Part shown: positions 17,428 through 25,854 of the stretch, piece after piece
Numbering within the stretch: position 1 is the stretch's first letter
Layout of the letters: each line of letters opens with the position of its first letter
Source: JBLZUR01 sp048565625
GTDB lineage: Bacteria; Pseudomonadota; Alphaproteobacteria; Sphingomonadales; Sphingomonadaceae
Direction: 5' to 3'
NCBI RefSeq assembly: GCF_048565625.1
Contig: NZ_JBLZUR010000002.1
Location: 930,001 to 994,000, forward strand
Length of the DNA stretch: 64,000 nt
Translations under genes and position numbers: made by a program
Notes under the pieces: model-generated
Told to the model about the DNA's origin: nothing
The model's input: only the letters and a program-made list of their open reading frames with translations
Databases searched by the model: none

Positions 17428-17460
17428 AGTGGCGGCCGGCCTCACGGGCCGACCGCCACT
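17428..17460. terminator. strong hairpin between convergent genes
   Basis: Long inverted repeat AGTGGCGG...CCGCCACT with a 4-base TCAC loop and about 14 paired bases, one mismatch. It lies 13 bases after the DUF421 remnant and 4 bases beyond the stop of the small minus-strand gene at 17465. It lacks a clear T-run on either side, so it may act as a bidirectional, factor-aided terminator or RNA-stabilising hairpin. Confidence 0.55.
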
Positions 17461-17464
17461 GAAT

Positions 17465-17593
17465 TCATCCCTTCTTGCCGGAATTCCCGCTCTTGCCGCC
17501 GCCGCCGCGACCGGTTCCGGTGCTGCCGGAGGCGTCGTCACCGCCCTTCTTCGTAATTGCGCCCGGATTGCCACCGGCACCTTTCTGAGCCAT
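17465..17593 (-). CDS. small Gly/Lys-rich protein (42 aa), unknown function
   Basis: Short gene supported by an AGGAG 7 bases before its ATG and by a strong hairpin just after its stop. The product is a basic, glycine- and serine-rich chain: an N-terminal MAQKGAGGNPGAITKKGGDD followed by a GTGRGGGGKSGNSGKKG tail, with no hydrophobic core and probably disordered. The KGG doublet recalls the YciG-type KGG stress proteins, but the full KGG repeat is absent, so this is not a family assignment. A longer frame from 17662 lacks a ribosome site. It is divergent from the DUF4142 gene. Confidence 0.55.
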   Translation of the reverse strand: MAQKGAGGNPGAITKKGGDDASGSTGTGRGGGGKSGNSGKKG

Positions 17594-17725
17594 TGTCTCT
17601 CTCCTCTTCATCGTCGCAGCCGCGCCCAGCAGGCGCAGCCGCGAACGGTCAACACCCGGCATTTCATGCGGGTCCGCAAATCTCGGAAGAAGCGGCTTTA
17701 TCTTGCCGAGTTGTTGCCGCGTGGC

Positions 17726-17750
17726 GGAACCAGGGACGACGCCAACTGTT
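17726..17750 (+). promoter_or_regulatory. candidate EcfG-type stress promoter
   Basis: GGAAC at 17726-17730 is followed after 16 bases by TGTT (17747-17750), or equivalently after 17 bases by GTT, 28 bases before the DUF4142 ATG. This resembles the GGAAC-N16/17-CGTT promoter of the alphaproteobacterial general stress sigma factor EcfG. DUF4142 genes are frequent members of that regulon, which supports the reading. Confidence 0.4.
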
Positions 17751-17778
17751 CGCGGGCGGACATCAGCAGGAGAGTTAC

Positions 17779-18327
17779 ATGCTGCGTACGATTGCCTTCA
17801 CCCTCGCTCTTACCGCCGCCACCCCGCTCTTCGCGCAGACCCCGCCGCCGCCCCCGCCGGCCGAGGCCAAGATGCAGGCGCTGCCCTATGTCACCGCTGC
17901 CGGCATGAGCGATCTCTACGAGATCAACTCCAGCCAGATCGCGTTGGAGAAGTCGCAGAACCCGGACGTGCGCAAGTTCGCGCAGATGCTGATCGACCAT
18001 CACCAGAAGACGACGGCCGCGACCGTCAAGGCAGCGCAGAAGGCGGGCCTGACCCCGCCGCCGCCGGCGCTGGGCGGCGCGACCGCATCGATCACGGAAC
18101 TGCAGACAGCCTCGACCCCCGACTTCGACCGTCTCTATCTCGGCCAGCAGTTGCCGGCGCATCAGGCGGCGCTGGACCTGCACCAGAGCTATGCCAAGGA
18201 GGGTGATAAGGCACCGCTGAAGGCGACCGCGCGGACGGCCATTCCGATCATCAAGAAGCACATTGCCGCCGTGACCAAACTCCAGGCCGGCAAGTCGAGC
18301 GATCATGCGGGCCACGCCAGCATGTAA
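17779..18327 (+). CDS. DUF4142 domain protein, exported
   Basis: Periplasmic protein of 182 residues. The ATG at 17779 follows AGGAG by 7 bases and opens a signal peptide (MLRTIAFTLALTAATPLFAQ). A short proline run (TPPPPPPAE) links to the four-helix DUF4142 domain, recognisable by MSDLYEINSSQIALEKSQNPDVRKFAQMLIDHHQKTT in outline; the fold is ferritin-like, without obvious complete metal sites. The C-terminus is His-rich (SSDHAGHASM). Function is unknown; members are linked to envelope and general stress. The upstream candidate EcfG promoter fits. Confidence 0.85.
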   Translation: MLRTIAFTLALTAATPLFAQTPPPPPPAEAKMQALPYVTAAGMSDLYEINSSQIALEKSQNPDVRKFAQMLIDHHQKTTAATVKAAQKAGLTPPPPALGGATASITELQTASTPDFDRLYLGQQLPAHQAALDLHQSYAKEGDKAPLKATARTAIPIIKKHIAAVTKLQAGKSSDHAGHASM

Positions 18328-18426
18328 ATAGATGAGACGGCCGGCGCGGCGGGCAACGCTCGCTGCGTGGTCGCTTGTTTCGCTGGATCGGATATATCCG
18401 TCAGCGGCACAGTCGTGGAGTTGAGT

Positions 18427-18771
18427 ATGACAATGCGGTCACCGGAAACGCATTCTTCGATACTGCCGGTCGCGCTTAGCCTGGCGGCACTGGTCGCGGC
18501 GCTGATCTCGCTCGCAATTTTCCCGACGCTTCTGCTTGACCGCAGCGGCGGGGCGCAGTCCGGCGGCGCGGAGGGTGCGCTGATCGTCGGCATCGTCGGT
18601 GCGCTGGTCAGCCTGTTGTTTTTCATCCTATCACTGCGTCATCGTGGCGGCCGCGGGACCAAACGGGTGGCTGTGATCTCCAGCGGGATCGCGGCAGTGC
18701 TCTTCATCTTCCTGAGCGCCCAAGCGCTTCAGGATCCGGAACCGACGCCGGTGACGAACTACCAACAGTAA
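18427..18771 (+). CDS. small inner-membrane protein, unknown function
   Basis: Protein of 114 residues with three hydrophobic segments: SILPVALSLAALVAALISLA, ALIVGIVGALVSLLFFIL and VAVISSGIAAVLFIFLSA. A basic loop (RHRGGRGTKR) follows the second helix and the C-terminal tail is polar. The ATG at 18427 is chosen because GGAG lies 6 bases upstream; an earlier GTG at 18367 would add a hydrophilic leader without a ribosome site. No family was recognised. A good intrinsic terminator follows at 18794. It lies about 100 bases after the DUF4142 gene and has its own spacing. Confidence 0.65.
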   Translation: MTMRSPETHSSILPVALSLAALVAALISLAIFPTLLLDRSGGAQSGGAEGALIVGIVGALVSLLFFILSLRHRGGRGTKRVAVISSGIAAVLFIFLSAQALQDPEPTPVTNYQQ

Positions 18772-18793
18772 GAAGGCTCATCGGGGCCGGTAC

Positions 18794-18832
18794 GAAGAAG
18801 GGCCGCCCGTATTGGGCAGCTCTTCCTTTTTT
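18794..18832 (+). terminator. Rho-independent terminator
   Basis: Stem GAAGA/TCTTC (18794-18798 with 18821-18825), an inner GCCC/GGGC stem and a GTATT loop, followed by a run of six T. It ends the plus-strand unit finishing at 18771 and protects the convergent gene that stops at 18848. Confidence 0.75.
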
Positions 18833-18847
18833 CGGCATGTGCCGGCT

Positions 18848-21253
18848 TTAGGCCACCTTCGCGATGCGGATCTCCGAGCCCAATGCGACGCGCGGCTCCT
18901 GATCGGTCCACCGCGCGGCGAGCCGGCGGTAGGTTGCCAACGCCTGCCCGACCACCTGGTCCATGTTGTAGTAGCGATAGGTGGCGAGCCGGCCGACGAA
19001 GCTGACGTCAGGCAAAGCGAGCGCCAGCGCCTCATATCGCTTGTACAGCGCCTGGTTCTCCGCGCGCGGGATCGGGTAGTAGGGATCACCCTCGACGCTC
19101 GGGTATTCGTAGGTGATGCTGGTCTTCGGCGCATCCTGACCGGTCAGGTGCTTGTATTCGGCAATCCGCGTATAGGGCACGCTTTCCGAGGGGTAGTTCA
19201 CCACCGCGACCGGCTGATGGCGCGGCGCGTCGATCGTCTCGTGGCGGAACCTGAGCGAGCGGTAGGGCAGCTTGCCATAGCAGAAGCCGAAATACTCATC
19301 GATCGGGCCGGTGAAGATGAGGTGGCGGTGCGGGTAGGCATCCCGTACCTCGCAGAAATCGACGCCGAGCAGCAAGTCGATGTTCGGATGATCCAGCATC
19401 CGCGCGAACATGCTGGTGAAGCCTTCCTTCGGCATCGCCTGGTACTTGTCGGTGAAGTAGCGATCGTCCGTGTTGGTCCGCGTCGGCACGCGCGAGGTAA
19501 CGGACTTGTCCAGCTCGGACGGGTCCATGCCCCATTGCTTTCGCGTGTAGCCCTGGAAGAAGGTCTCGTAGAGTTCTCGCCCGATCGCGGAGATCACCAC
19601 GTCCGCCGAGGTCCGCACGACATCGACCGGCTCGGCCCGAGCGGCAAGGAAGGTGGCCGCCTCTTCTTCGTTCGCCAGGTCGAGACCGTAGAGCAGGTTC
19701 AGCGTGGTGCGGTTGATCGGCATCGGCACCAGCTTGCCGTCGACATCGGCGAGCACGCGATGCTCGTAGCTGCGCCACTCGGTGAAGCGCGATAGATAGT
19801 CGAACACATCCGCCGAATTGGTGTGGAAGATGTGCGGACCATATTGGTGGATCAGCACGCCCGCATCGTCCAGCCGGTCGAAAGCGTTGCCGGCAATATG
19901 CGGGCGGCGATCGACCACGAGCACGCGCTTGCCCGCGTCCACCGCCAGCCGCTCTGCCATGACCGCACCCGCAAAGCCCGCGCCGACCACCATCGCGTCA
20001 TAGGGCTGTGGCCGATCGCCGGTCCAGACAACGGGCGAGACGATCGGGTGAACGTGCGCGCTGGTCTCGACGGCGGTCCAGATGAGCGCACTCATCTGGT
20101 CAAAGGTGCGGTCCCAGCTGCCGGCCTTCAGCATGCAATCAACCTCGCCCAGCCAGTCGCGCTCATGGCGGAGGCTTAGCGCCTCATCGCAGGCAGCGAT
20201 GAAGGCCGCGGGGGTGTCGGCGATCCTGACCGCCGCCACTACACCATAGTGCCTGATTACGTCGGTGATCGGCGTCGAGACCACCGGACAGCCGCCTGCG
20301 AGATATTCGGGGGTCTTCGTTGGGCTGATGAAGCGCGTCGCCTCGTTGATGGCGAAGGGCATCAGCGCAACGTCCCATCCGCGAAGATAGGCGGGAAGCT
20401 CGGCATATTGCTTGCCGCCGAGATAGTGGATGTTGGGCCGCTGCGGCAGATCGCGCGGATCGATCTTCACCACAGGCCCGACGATGACCAGCGACCAGTC
20501 CGGCCGCGCGTCGGCGATCTCGGCCAGCAGCGCGAGATCCATCCGCTCGTCGACGACGCCGTAGAATCCGAGGCGCGGACCCCGGATGTCCGCCTGATCT
20601 TGCGGCTCCGCACCACCGAAGCGGGCGGCGGCGAAATGGTCGACATCGACGCTCGAAGGGAAAGGGTGGATCGCGCCGTGGCGGTCGCGCTTCGCCTCAT
20701 AGAGGCTGTATCCGCCGGTGAAGACGAGGTCGGCCTGAGACATCAGCCGTTGTTCGAGCGGAAGCAGTTCCGGCGGTGCGCCCTTGAAGTTTGCGAGTTC
20801 GTCCATGCAGTCATAGACGATGCAGTCGGTTGCGACGTGCTCGGAAAAGGGGAGCATCATCGGCGTGTAGTACCATCGAAGGACTGGCCGCTCCGGCTTC
20901 GATCCGATCGCCTCGTCCAGAAGACTGCGGAGGGCCATCAATTCGGCATCCCTGCTCAATCCGTTCGGCAGCCTTGGCGTGACGACGGTGACGCCGCTCT
21001 CCGCGCAGGTGGCGATATCGACTGCCGGCGCTTCGGAGCCGTAGATCGGCTCTTCCCAGAAAAGTACGCGCCATTCGCGCGCGAAGCGGGTCATTAGATG
21101 TTGCGGCCGCTGAAAGACGAAATTCCATCGCAGGTGGCTGAAGCACAGCAGCGTGCCCTTGGTCGTCCTGCCTTCTTCGACAAATAGGGCGGAGATGTCG
21201 CTGCGACGCTCTGACATTGCGGATTCTTGCTCCTTGATGAACAAGTGCAACAT
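18848..21253 (-). CDS. glf: fusion: glycosyltransferase + UDP-galactopyranose mutase
   Basis: Two-domain protein of 801 residues. Residues about 30-400 form a GT-B glycosyltransferase-like domain: FSHLRWNFVFQRPQHLMTRF, YDCMDELANFKGAPPELLPLE, PFPSSVDVDHF, and the nucleotide-sugar end FISPTKTPEYLAGGCPVVSTPI. Residues about 420-785 are a complete flavin-dependent UDP-galactopyranose mutase: FAD motif VVGAGFAGAVMAERLA, HIAGNAFD, YGPHIFHTNS, FFQGYTRKQWGMDPSEL and the C-terminal GRLATYRYYNMDQVVGQAL. The ATG at 21253 is preceded by GGAGG 7 bases upstream. The pairing suggests that UDP-galactofuranose is made and used by one chain in surface glycan synthesis. It is divergent from another fusion protein gene at 21385. 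Confidence 0.88.
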   Translation of the reverse strand: MLHLFIKEQESAMSERRSDISALFVEEGRTTKGTLLCFSHLRWNFVFQRPQHLMTRFAREWRVLFWEEPIYGSEAPAVDIATCAESGVTVVTPRLPNGLSRDAELMALRSLLDEAIGSKPERPVLRWYYTPMMLPFSEHVATDCIVYDCMDELANFKGAPPELLPLEQRLMSQADLVFTGGYSLYEAKRDRHGAIHPFPSSVDVDHFAAARFGGAEPQDQADIRGPRLGFYGVVDERMDLALLAEIADARPDWSLVIVGPVVKIDPRDLPQRPNIHYLGGKQYAELPAYLRGWDVALMPFAINEATRFISPTKTPEYLAGGCPVVSTPITDVIRHYGVVAAVRIADTPAAFIAACDEALSLRHERDWLGEVDCMLKAGSWDRTFDQMSALIWTAVETSAHVHPIVSPVVWTGDRPQPYDAMVVGAGFAGAVMAERLAVDAGKRVLVVDRRPHIAGNAFDRLDDAGVLIHQYGPHIFHTNSADVFDYLSRFTEWRSYEHRVLADVDGKLVPMPINRTTLNLLYGLDLANEEEAATFLAARAEPVDVVRTSADVVISAIGRELYETFFQGYTRKQWGMDPSELDKSVTSRVPTRTNTDDRYFTDKYQAMPKEGFTSMFARMLDHPNIDLLLGVDFCEVRDAYPHRHLIFTGPIDEYFGFCYGKLPYRSLRFRHETIDAPRHQPVAVVNYPSESVPYTRIAEYKHLTGQDAPKTSITYEYPSVEGDPYYPIPRAENQALYKRYEALALALPDVSFVGRLATYRYYNMDQVVGQALATYRRLAARWTDQEPRVALGSEIRIAKVA

Positions 21254-21384
21254 GCGGCATCCTCCGCGGTTCCGATAATGTAAAACTTTCAATATGTTGA
21301 TCCATGTTATTTGAGAATTGTCTTCGAAGTGCAGTTGGCGTCTTGGTCGAAGGAACAGAACTTATGACCGGCAATTGACTGGCG

Positions 21385-23592
21385 ATGCCGCACCATGATC
21401 TGGAACTCTGGGGTGGGCCAGAATGCACGGTGAACCGCATCGGCGACCGTTATGTCGATCAGTTTGCGCGCGCCGGGCATTTCGATCGCATCGAGGATCT
21501 CGACCTTTTCGCTGACCTCGGCATCAAGGCGCTCCGCTACCCGATACTTTGGGAACGCGTCTCCCCGGCCTCATCCAACGAGCAGGACTGGATGTGGATC
21601 GACGCGCGTCTGGAGAGGCTAAGAGCGTTGGGCATCCGCGTGATCGCCGGTTTGGTTCACCACGGAAGCGGGCCATCCTATACGAACCTGCTGGACGATG
21701 AAGGCTTCGCGCCGGGCTTAGCCGATCATGCGCGGCGGGTGATGGCGCGATATCCATGGATCGAGGATTGGACACCGGTCAATGAGCCGCTGACCACCGC
21801 CCGCTTCTCCGCGCTGTACGGCCATTGGTATCCCCACGTCCGCGAGGAAGGTGCGTTCTGGCGCGCGCTGCTGAACCAGATCGACGCGGTGCGGCTGTCC
21901 ATGGCCGCCGTCCGTGAAATGAACCCCGCCGCGCGGCTCATCCAGACAGACGATCTCGGCCGCACCTTCGCCACGGCGGAGGTGAGGGGACAGGCCGCTT
22001 TCGACAATATTCGCCGCTGGGTCGGCTGGGATCTGCTCTGCGGTCGGGTGACGCCGCAGCATCCGCTCTGGTCGCATATCTGCCGATTCGGGCTGGAGGC
22101 CCGCTTGGCGGCGATCGCGGACGCGCCTTGTCCGCCCGACGTGATCGGGGTGAACCACTACCTGACCAGCGATCGTTTTCTCGATCATCGGCTCCATCGC
22201 TACCCCGCGCATCTTCAGGGCGGAAACGAGCGGCAGCGATACGCCGATGTCGAGGCTGTCCGCGTTCTCGAACCGCCTCCGCCAGGCCTTGAAGGCGTCC
22301 TGCGGGAAGCGTCAGAGCGGTACCGCATCCCGATCGCCCTTACGGAAGTTCACAACGGCTGCTCGCGCGAGGAGCAGGTGCGCTGGATCGCCGAGGCCTG
22401 GGACACCGCGTCGAGATTGAGGCGCGATGGGGTTCCGATAGAAGCGGTGACAATCTGGGCGCTCCTCGGCAGCTCGGACTGGAACACGCTTCTGACTGGC
22501 TCCGGCGTCTACGAGCCGGGTGTCTTCGACGTCAGCAGCGGCAGACCGCGTCTTACAGCACTCGCAGCTCTCGTTCGCGGCTTGCCACAAGCCGCGCCAC
22601 GTCCGCCGCTTGCCACGCGTGCCGGCTGGTGGTGTCGGCCAATCCGATTGGAGCACCCGATTGTCCATCGCCCGGCGCCGCTGTCGGCCCACCGCACTGC
22701 CCCGCTGTTAGCTGAATTGAGTCCTGCGCCGCTGATGATTATCGGGGCGACCGGAACGCTCGGCCAGGCATTCGCTGGCGCCTGTGATCTCCGTAACATC
22801 CCTTATCGGCTGACCGGCCGAAGCGAGATCGACTTGCGCGATCCGGCCAGCATTACGCGCGCGCTGGACGAACATCGGCCCTGGGCCGTGATCAACGCGG
22901 CGGGCTGGGTCCGCGTCGATGAAGCGGAAACAGAGGCGGAAGCTTGCCTGACCGCGAATACGACCGGGCCAATCCAACTCGCCGGAGCCTGTTCGGTGCG
23001 GGGCATTCCGACGATGAACTTTTCCAGTGATCTCGTCTTCGGTGGTGACAAGAGCGAACCCTATGTGGAACGCGACGCGACATCGCCGCTGAACGTCTAC
23101 GGCGACAGCAAAGCGCGTATGGAGGAGGGCGTGCTGGTTCAGTCCGGCCGGCATCTGGTGATCCGCGCGGCGGCCTTCTTCTCGCCCTTCGACATCTACA
23201 ACTTCGCCCACGCCGTGGCGAATGCGGCCGCCCGGGGAGAGGCGTTCCGAGCCGCCGCCGATCTCGTCATCAGCCCGACCTATGTGCCGCAGTTGACGGC
23301 GACCGCGCTCGACCTGCTGATCGACGGAGAGGAGGGCATTTGGCATCTTGCCAATGCCGATGCCCTTAGCTGGGCTGAGTTCGCGCGTCGGGTTGCCGCG
23401 GCGGTCAATTCATCATGGACAGGCTTAGAGGAGGTTCCTGCCAGCGAGTTGGGGTTCGCGGCACGGCGGCCTCGCTTCGCCGCGCTGCGGACCGAGCGGG
23501 GGGCGGGCCTTGGTGTGCTCGACCTTGCAATTCGAGAGTTCGCCGCCGGCTTCAACGCGGATCTTCTCAAGGGTCGGCAGTACGCTGCCTGA
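21385..23592 (+). CDS. fusion: GH1-like hydrolase + RmlD-type dTDP-4-dehydrorhamnose reductase
   Basis: Two-domain protein of 735 residues without a signal peptide. Residues 1-400 resemble a family 1 beta-glycosidase barrel, with the acid/base Glu in DWTPVNEPLTTAR and a probable nucleophile Glu in PIALTEVHNG; GVNHYLTSDRFLD lies between them. Residues about 435-730 are an NAD(P)-binding RmlD-like reductase: MIIGATGTLGQAFA, VINAAGWVRVDEAE, NFSSDLVFGG, and YGDSKARMEE, which holds the YxxxK catalytic pair. No strong ribosome site precedes the ATG. It shares a 131-base divergent promoter with the glycosyltransferase-mutase fusion, suggesting joint action on a surface glycan. Whether the GH1 half hydrolyses or has become a glycan-binding or transfer domain is unknown. 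Confidence 0.85.
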   Translation: MPHHDLELWGGPECTVNRIGDRYVDQFARAGHFDRIEDLDLFADLGIKALRYPILWERVSPASSNEQDWMWIDARLERLRALGIRVIAGLVHHGSGPSYTNLLDDEGFAPGLADHARRVMARYPWIEDWTPVNEPLTTARFSALYGHWYPHVREEGAFWRALLNQIDAVRLSMAAVREMNPAARLIQTDDLGRTFATAEVRGQAAFDNIRRWVGWDLLCGRVTPQHPLWSHICRFGLEARLAAIADAPCPPDVIGVNHYLTSDRFLDHRLHRYPAHLQGGNERQRYADVEAVRVLEPPPPGLEGVLREASERYRIPIALTEVHNGCSREEQVRWIAEAWDTASRLRRDGVPIEAVTIWALLGSSDWNTLLTGSGVYEPGVFDVSSGRPRLTALAALVRGLPQAAPRPPLATRAGWWCRPIRLEHPIVHRPAPLSAHRTAPLLAELSPAPLMIIGATGTLGQAFAGACDLRNIPYRLTGRSEIDLRDPASITRALDEHRPWAVINAAGWVRVDEAETEAEACLTANTTGPIQLAGACSVRGIPTMNFSSDLVFGGDKSEPYVERDATSPLNVYGDSKARMEEGVLVQSGRHLVIRAAAFFSPFDIYNFAHAVANAAARGEAFRAAADLVISPTYVPQLTATALDLLIDGEEGIWHLANADALSWAEFARRVAAAVNSSWTGLEEVPASELGFAARRPRFAALRTERGAGLGVLDLAIREFAAGFNADLLKGRQYAA

Positions 23593-23693
23593 GGCGAAAA
23601 GCCGCTTATCAGCCGAAAAACGTAGTGGTCGCACCTCGATCCGGCCGCTAACGCGCTCTCGTGTTCCTCCGCGTCGACCCACCCGCTCCGTTG

Positions 23694-25094
23694 ATGTCCC
23701 GGGTTCGCGTCTGCTCCGGGCAACCATACTTCCAAACCGAGGACGGCAGGCCGTGGACGCCGATCGGTCATAACGACGCGATCACCTGGCCGGAACTCGC
23801 CCCGCTCTTCCGGAGGCGCGATCTGCCGACGGTCGAACGGCATCTGATCTGGCTGAGAGATCACGGCGTCACCTGCATCCGGCTGATGCTGGAATATTGC
23901 CATGGTGAGAACCGGTACCTGGAACGACCGGTCGGGCGCTTCATGCCGAACATGGTGCGGCTCTGGGACGACCTGTTCATGTTGCTGGAGCGGGTCGGCA
24001 TGCGCGTCCTGCTCACCCCCTACGACACGTTCTTCATGTGGATCCGGTGGCGGCACCATCCCTATAACCGCGCCAATGGCGGCATTTGCACGAGCCGGCG
24101 CAGCTGGCTGACCTGCCCGGAGACGCGGGATGCGATCAAGAACCGGCTGGCCTTCGCCAGCGATCGCTGGGGTGGCAGTCCGGCGCTGTTCGCCTGGGAT
24201 CTGTGGAACGAGATCCACCCGGCTCATGGCGGTGACGACGCTGGAGCAGCAGCACCGTTTATCGATGATCTTTCGGGGTGGCTTCGGGCACGGGAGATGG
24301 AGAGACGTGGTTTCGCCAACCTTCAGACCGTCTCTGTCTTCGGCCCGGAGTTGATCCGCCATCCGGCGTTGGTGGAGACGATCTTCCGGCACCCCGAGCT
24401 CGATTTCGCCAACACGCATCTCTACGAAAAAGGCACCATCGATGACCCGCGTGACACCGTCACCCCAGCGCTGTCGGTCGCACGCCTAATGCGCACTGCG
24501 GTGCGCGAGGCCGGATGCGAACGCCCCGTCTTTGACTCCGAGCACGGGCCGATTCACAGCTTCAAGGACCGCAAGCGTACGCTTCCTGCGGCGTTCGACG
24601 ACGAGTATTTCCGCCACATCCAGTGGGCGCATCTGGCAAGCGGCGGTGCCGGCGGCGGAATGCGTTGGCCGAACCGTCATCCGCATGTGCTGACCCCCGG
24701 CATGAGGCAGGCACAGAAGGCGCTCGCCGGTTTCATTCCCCTGATCGACTGGACGCGCTTCCGCCGACGCAATCTGACTGAGGAGCTTCGCTGCGACGAT
24801 CCGGGCGTGGCGGCGGTCGGCTGCGGCGACGAGAAGCAGGCGGTCGTCTGGCTGGTCCGGACGGATCGTACCGCAGGCGACGGCACCTTGCTGGCGTATG
24901 ACGCAGCTCGGCCAGCGAGGGTGCAGATCCCTGGCTTGAACGAAGGCGACTATGTCGCTTCGATCTACGACACGGTGAAAGGCTCCGTCGTTCGCCAGGT
25001 CGAAAAGGCTGCGATGAACGAGTTCCTCGACCTATCAGTCGGACCGGTGGCTGCGGACCTCGTGATCGCGATCCGACCTAGAAGCGCCATTTAA
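23694..25094 (+). CDS. GH5-like cellulase-superfamily glycoside hydrolase
   Basis: Protein of 466 residues with a (beta/alpha)8 clan-A barrel. The likely acid/base Glu is in FAWDLWNEIHPAHGG and the nucleophile Glu in PVFDSEHGPIHS, with TCIRLMLEYCH and LTPYDTFFMW as substrate-side strands. The last 100 residues form a beta-rich C-terminal domain. There is no signal peptide, so it acts in the cytoplasm or is exported otherwise. Start is uncertain: ATG at 23694 is used, and a GTG at 23661 in the same frame is possible; neither has a clear ribosome site. It follows the GH1-RmlD fusion by about 100 bases and probably belongs to the same glycan unit. Substrate unknown. Confidence 0.75.
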   Translation: MSRVRVCSGQPYFQTEDGRPWTPIGHNDAITWPELAPLFRRRDLPTVERHLIWLRDHGVTCIRLMLEYCHGENRYLERPVGRFMPNMVRLWDDLFMLLERVGMRVLLTPYDTFFMWIRWRHHPYNRANGGICTSRRSWLTCPETRDAIKNRLAFASDRWGGSPALFAWDLWNEIHPAHGGDDAGAAAPFIDDLSGWLRAREMERRGFANLQTVSVFGPELIRHPALVETIFRHPELDFANTHLYEKGTIDDPRDTVTPALSVARLMRTAVREAGCERPVFDSEHGPIHSFKDRKRTLPAAFDDEYFRHIQWAHLASGGAGGGMRWPNRHPHVLTPGMRQAQKALAGFIPLIDWTRFRRRNLTEELRCDDPGVAAVGCGDEKQAVVWLVRTDRTAGDGTLLAYDAARPARVQIPGLNEGDYVASIYDTVKGSVVRQVEKAAMNEFLDLSVGPVAADLVIAIRPRSAI

Positions 25095-25110
25095 GTGAAG
25101 GCCGGCCCGG

Positions 25111-25854
25111 TCAGTAGATCTTCTGGTGAAGCGGCTCGATCCGCAATGTCACGACATCGACACCAGGTGGCCGCGTCGCCGCATACATGATCGCATCCGC
25201 CACCTCGGCCGGAGGGAGCAGCTGGTACTCTTCGACTAACCGGCTGCGCTCTTCAGGTGAAAAGGGCTGCATCGCCGAGCCAATCGCTCCCGGCTCTATA
25301 AGGGTCAATCTTATGCGCTCGGGCATCAGTTCCTTGCGCAGCGTCTCCGCGAAGGACGCCACACCGCCCTTCGCTGCATTGTAAACGCTTTCGCCGACCG
25401 CTTTGATGTGAACGCTGATCGAGCCCACCAGGATGATCATACCCTCATCGCTTCCGCCCGCCCGGATGCGCTCGATCGCCGCCTGTGTGCAGGCGACATA
25501 GCTCGCGAGATTGCTTTCCAGCACGTATCGCCAGCCCGCATCGTCCATTTCCATCAGTGGACCGGAGCCCACGCCTGCACAGGCGACCAGCAGTTCCAAA
25601 CCGCCGAGCTGTTGGTCGACAGCTTCGAAGAGGTCGGCAACGCCGGCGCTGGTGGAGAGGTCGGCAGGAAACGCCTTCACCCTTTCTCCACCGCCCAGCG
25701 CTTCCACCGCGCCGGCGACATCCGCCTGCGGACGATCGGTGATGAGGACCTGCGCACCCGCATCCAGCATGCGGGCTGCCACCGCTCGCCCCACACCGCC
25801 CGCGCCACCGGTGATCAGGACCCGCTTGTCCTGCAGGATCGATGTCGCGCTCAT
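25111..25854 (-). CDS. short-chain dehydrogenase/reductase
   Basis: NAD(P)-dependent SDR of 247 residues: cofactor motif TGGAGGVGRAVA (15-26), ACAGVGSG in place of NNAG, catalytic Ser in LVGSISVH, and YNAAK supplying the catalytic Tyr and Lys. The C-terminus VVTLRIEPLHQKIY closely echoes the SDR two genes upstream (VVNLRIEPRIQKTS), so the two are paralogues. Its ATG overlaps the stop of the dehydrogenase gene (ATGA). It is the last gene of a four-gene operon and converges with the GH5-like gene 16 bases away. The substrate is probably a polyol or sugar derivative; not determinable here. Confidence 0.85.
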   Translation of the reverse strand: MSATSILQDKRVLITGGAGGVGRAVAARMLDAGAQVLITDRPQADVAGAVEALGGGERVKAFPADLSTSAGVADLFEAVDQQLGGLELLVACAGVGSGPLMEMDDAGWRYVLESNLASYVACTQAAIERIRAGGSDEGMIILVGSISVHIKAVGESVYNAAKGGVASFAETLRKELMPERIRLTLIEPGAIGSAMQPFSPEERSRLVEEYQLLPPAEVADAIMYAATRPPGVDVVTLRIEPLHQKIY

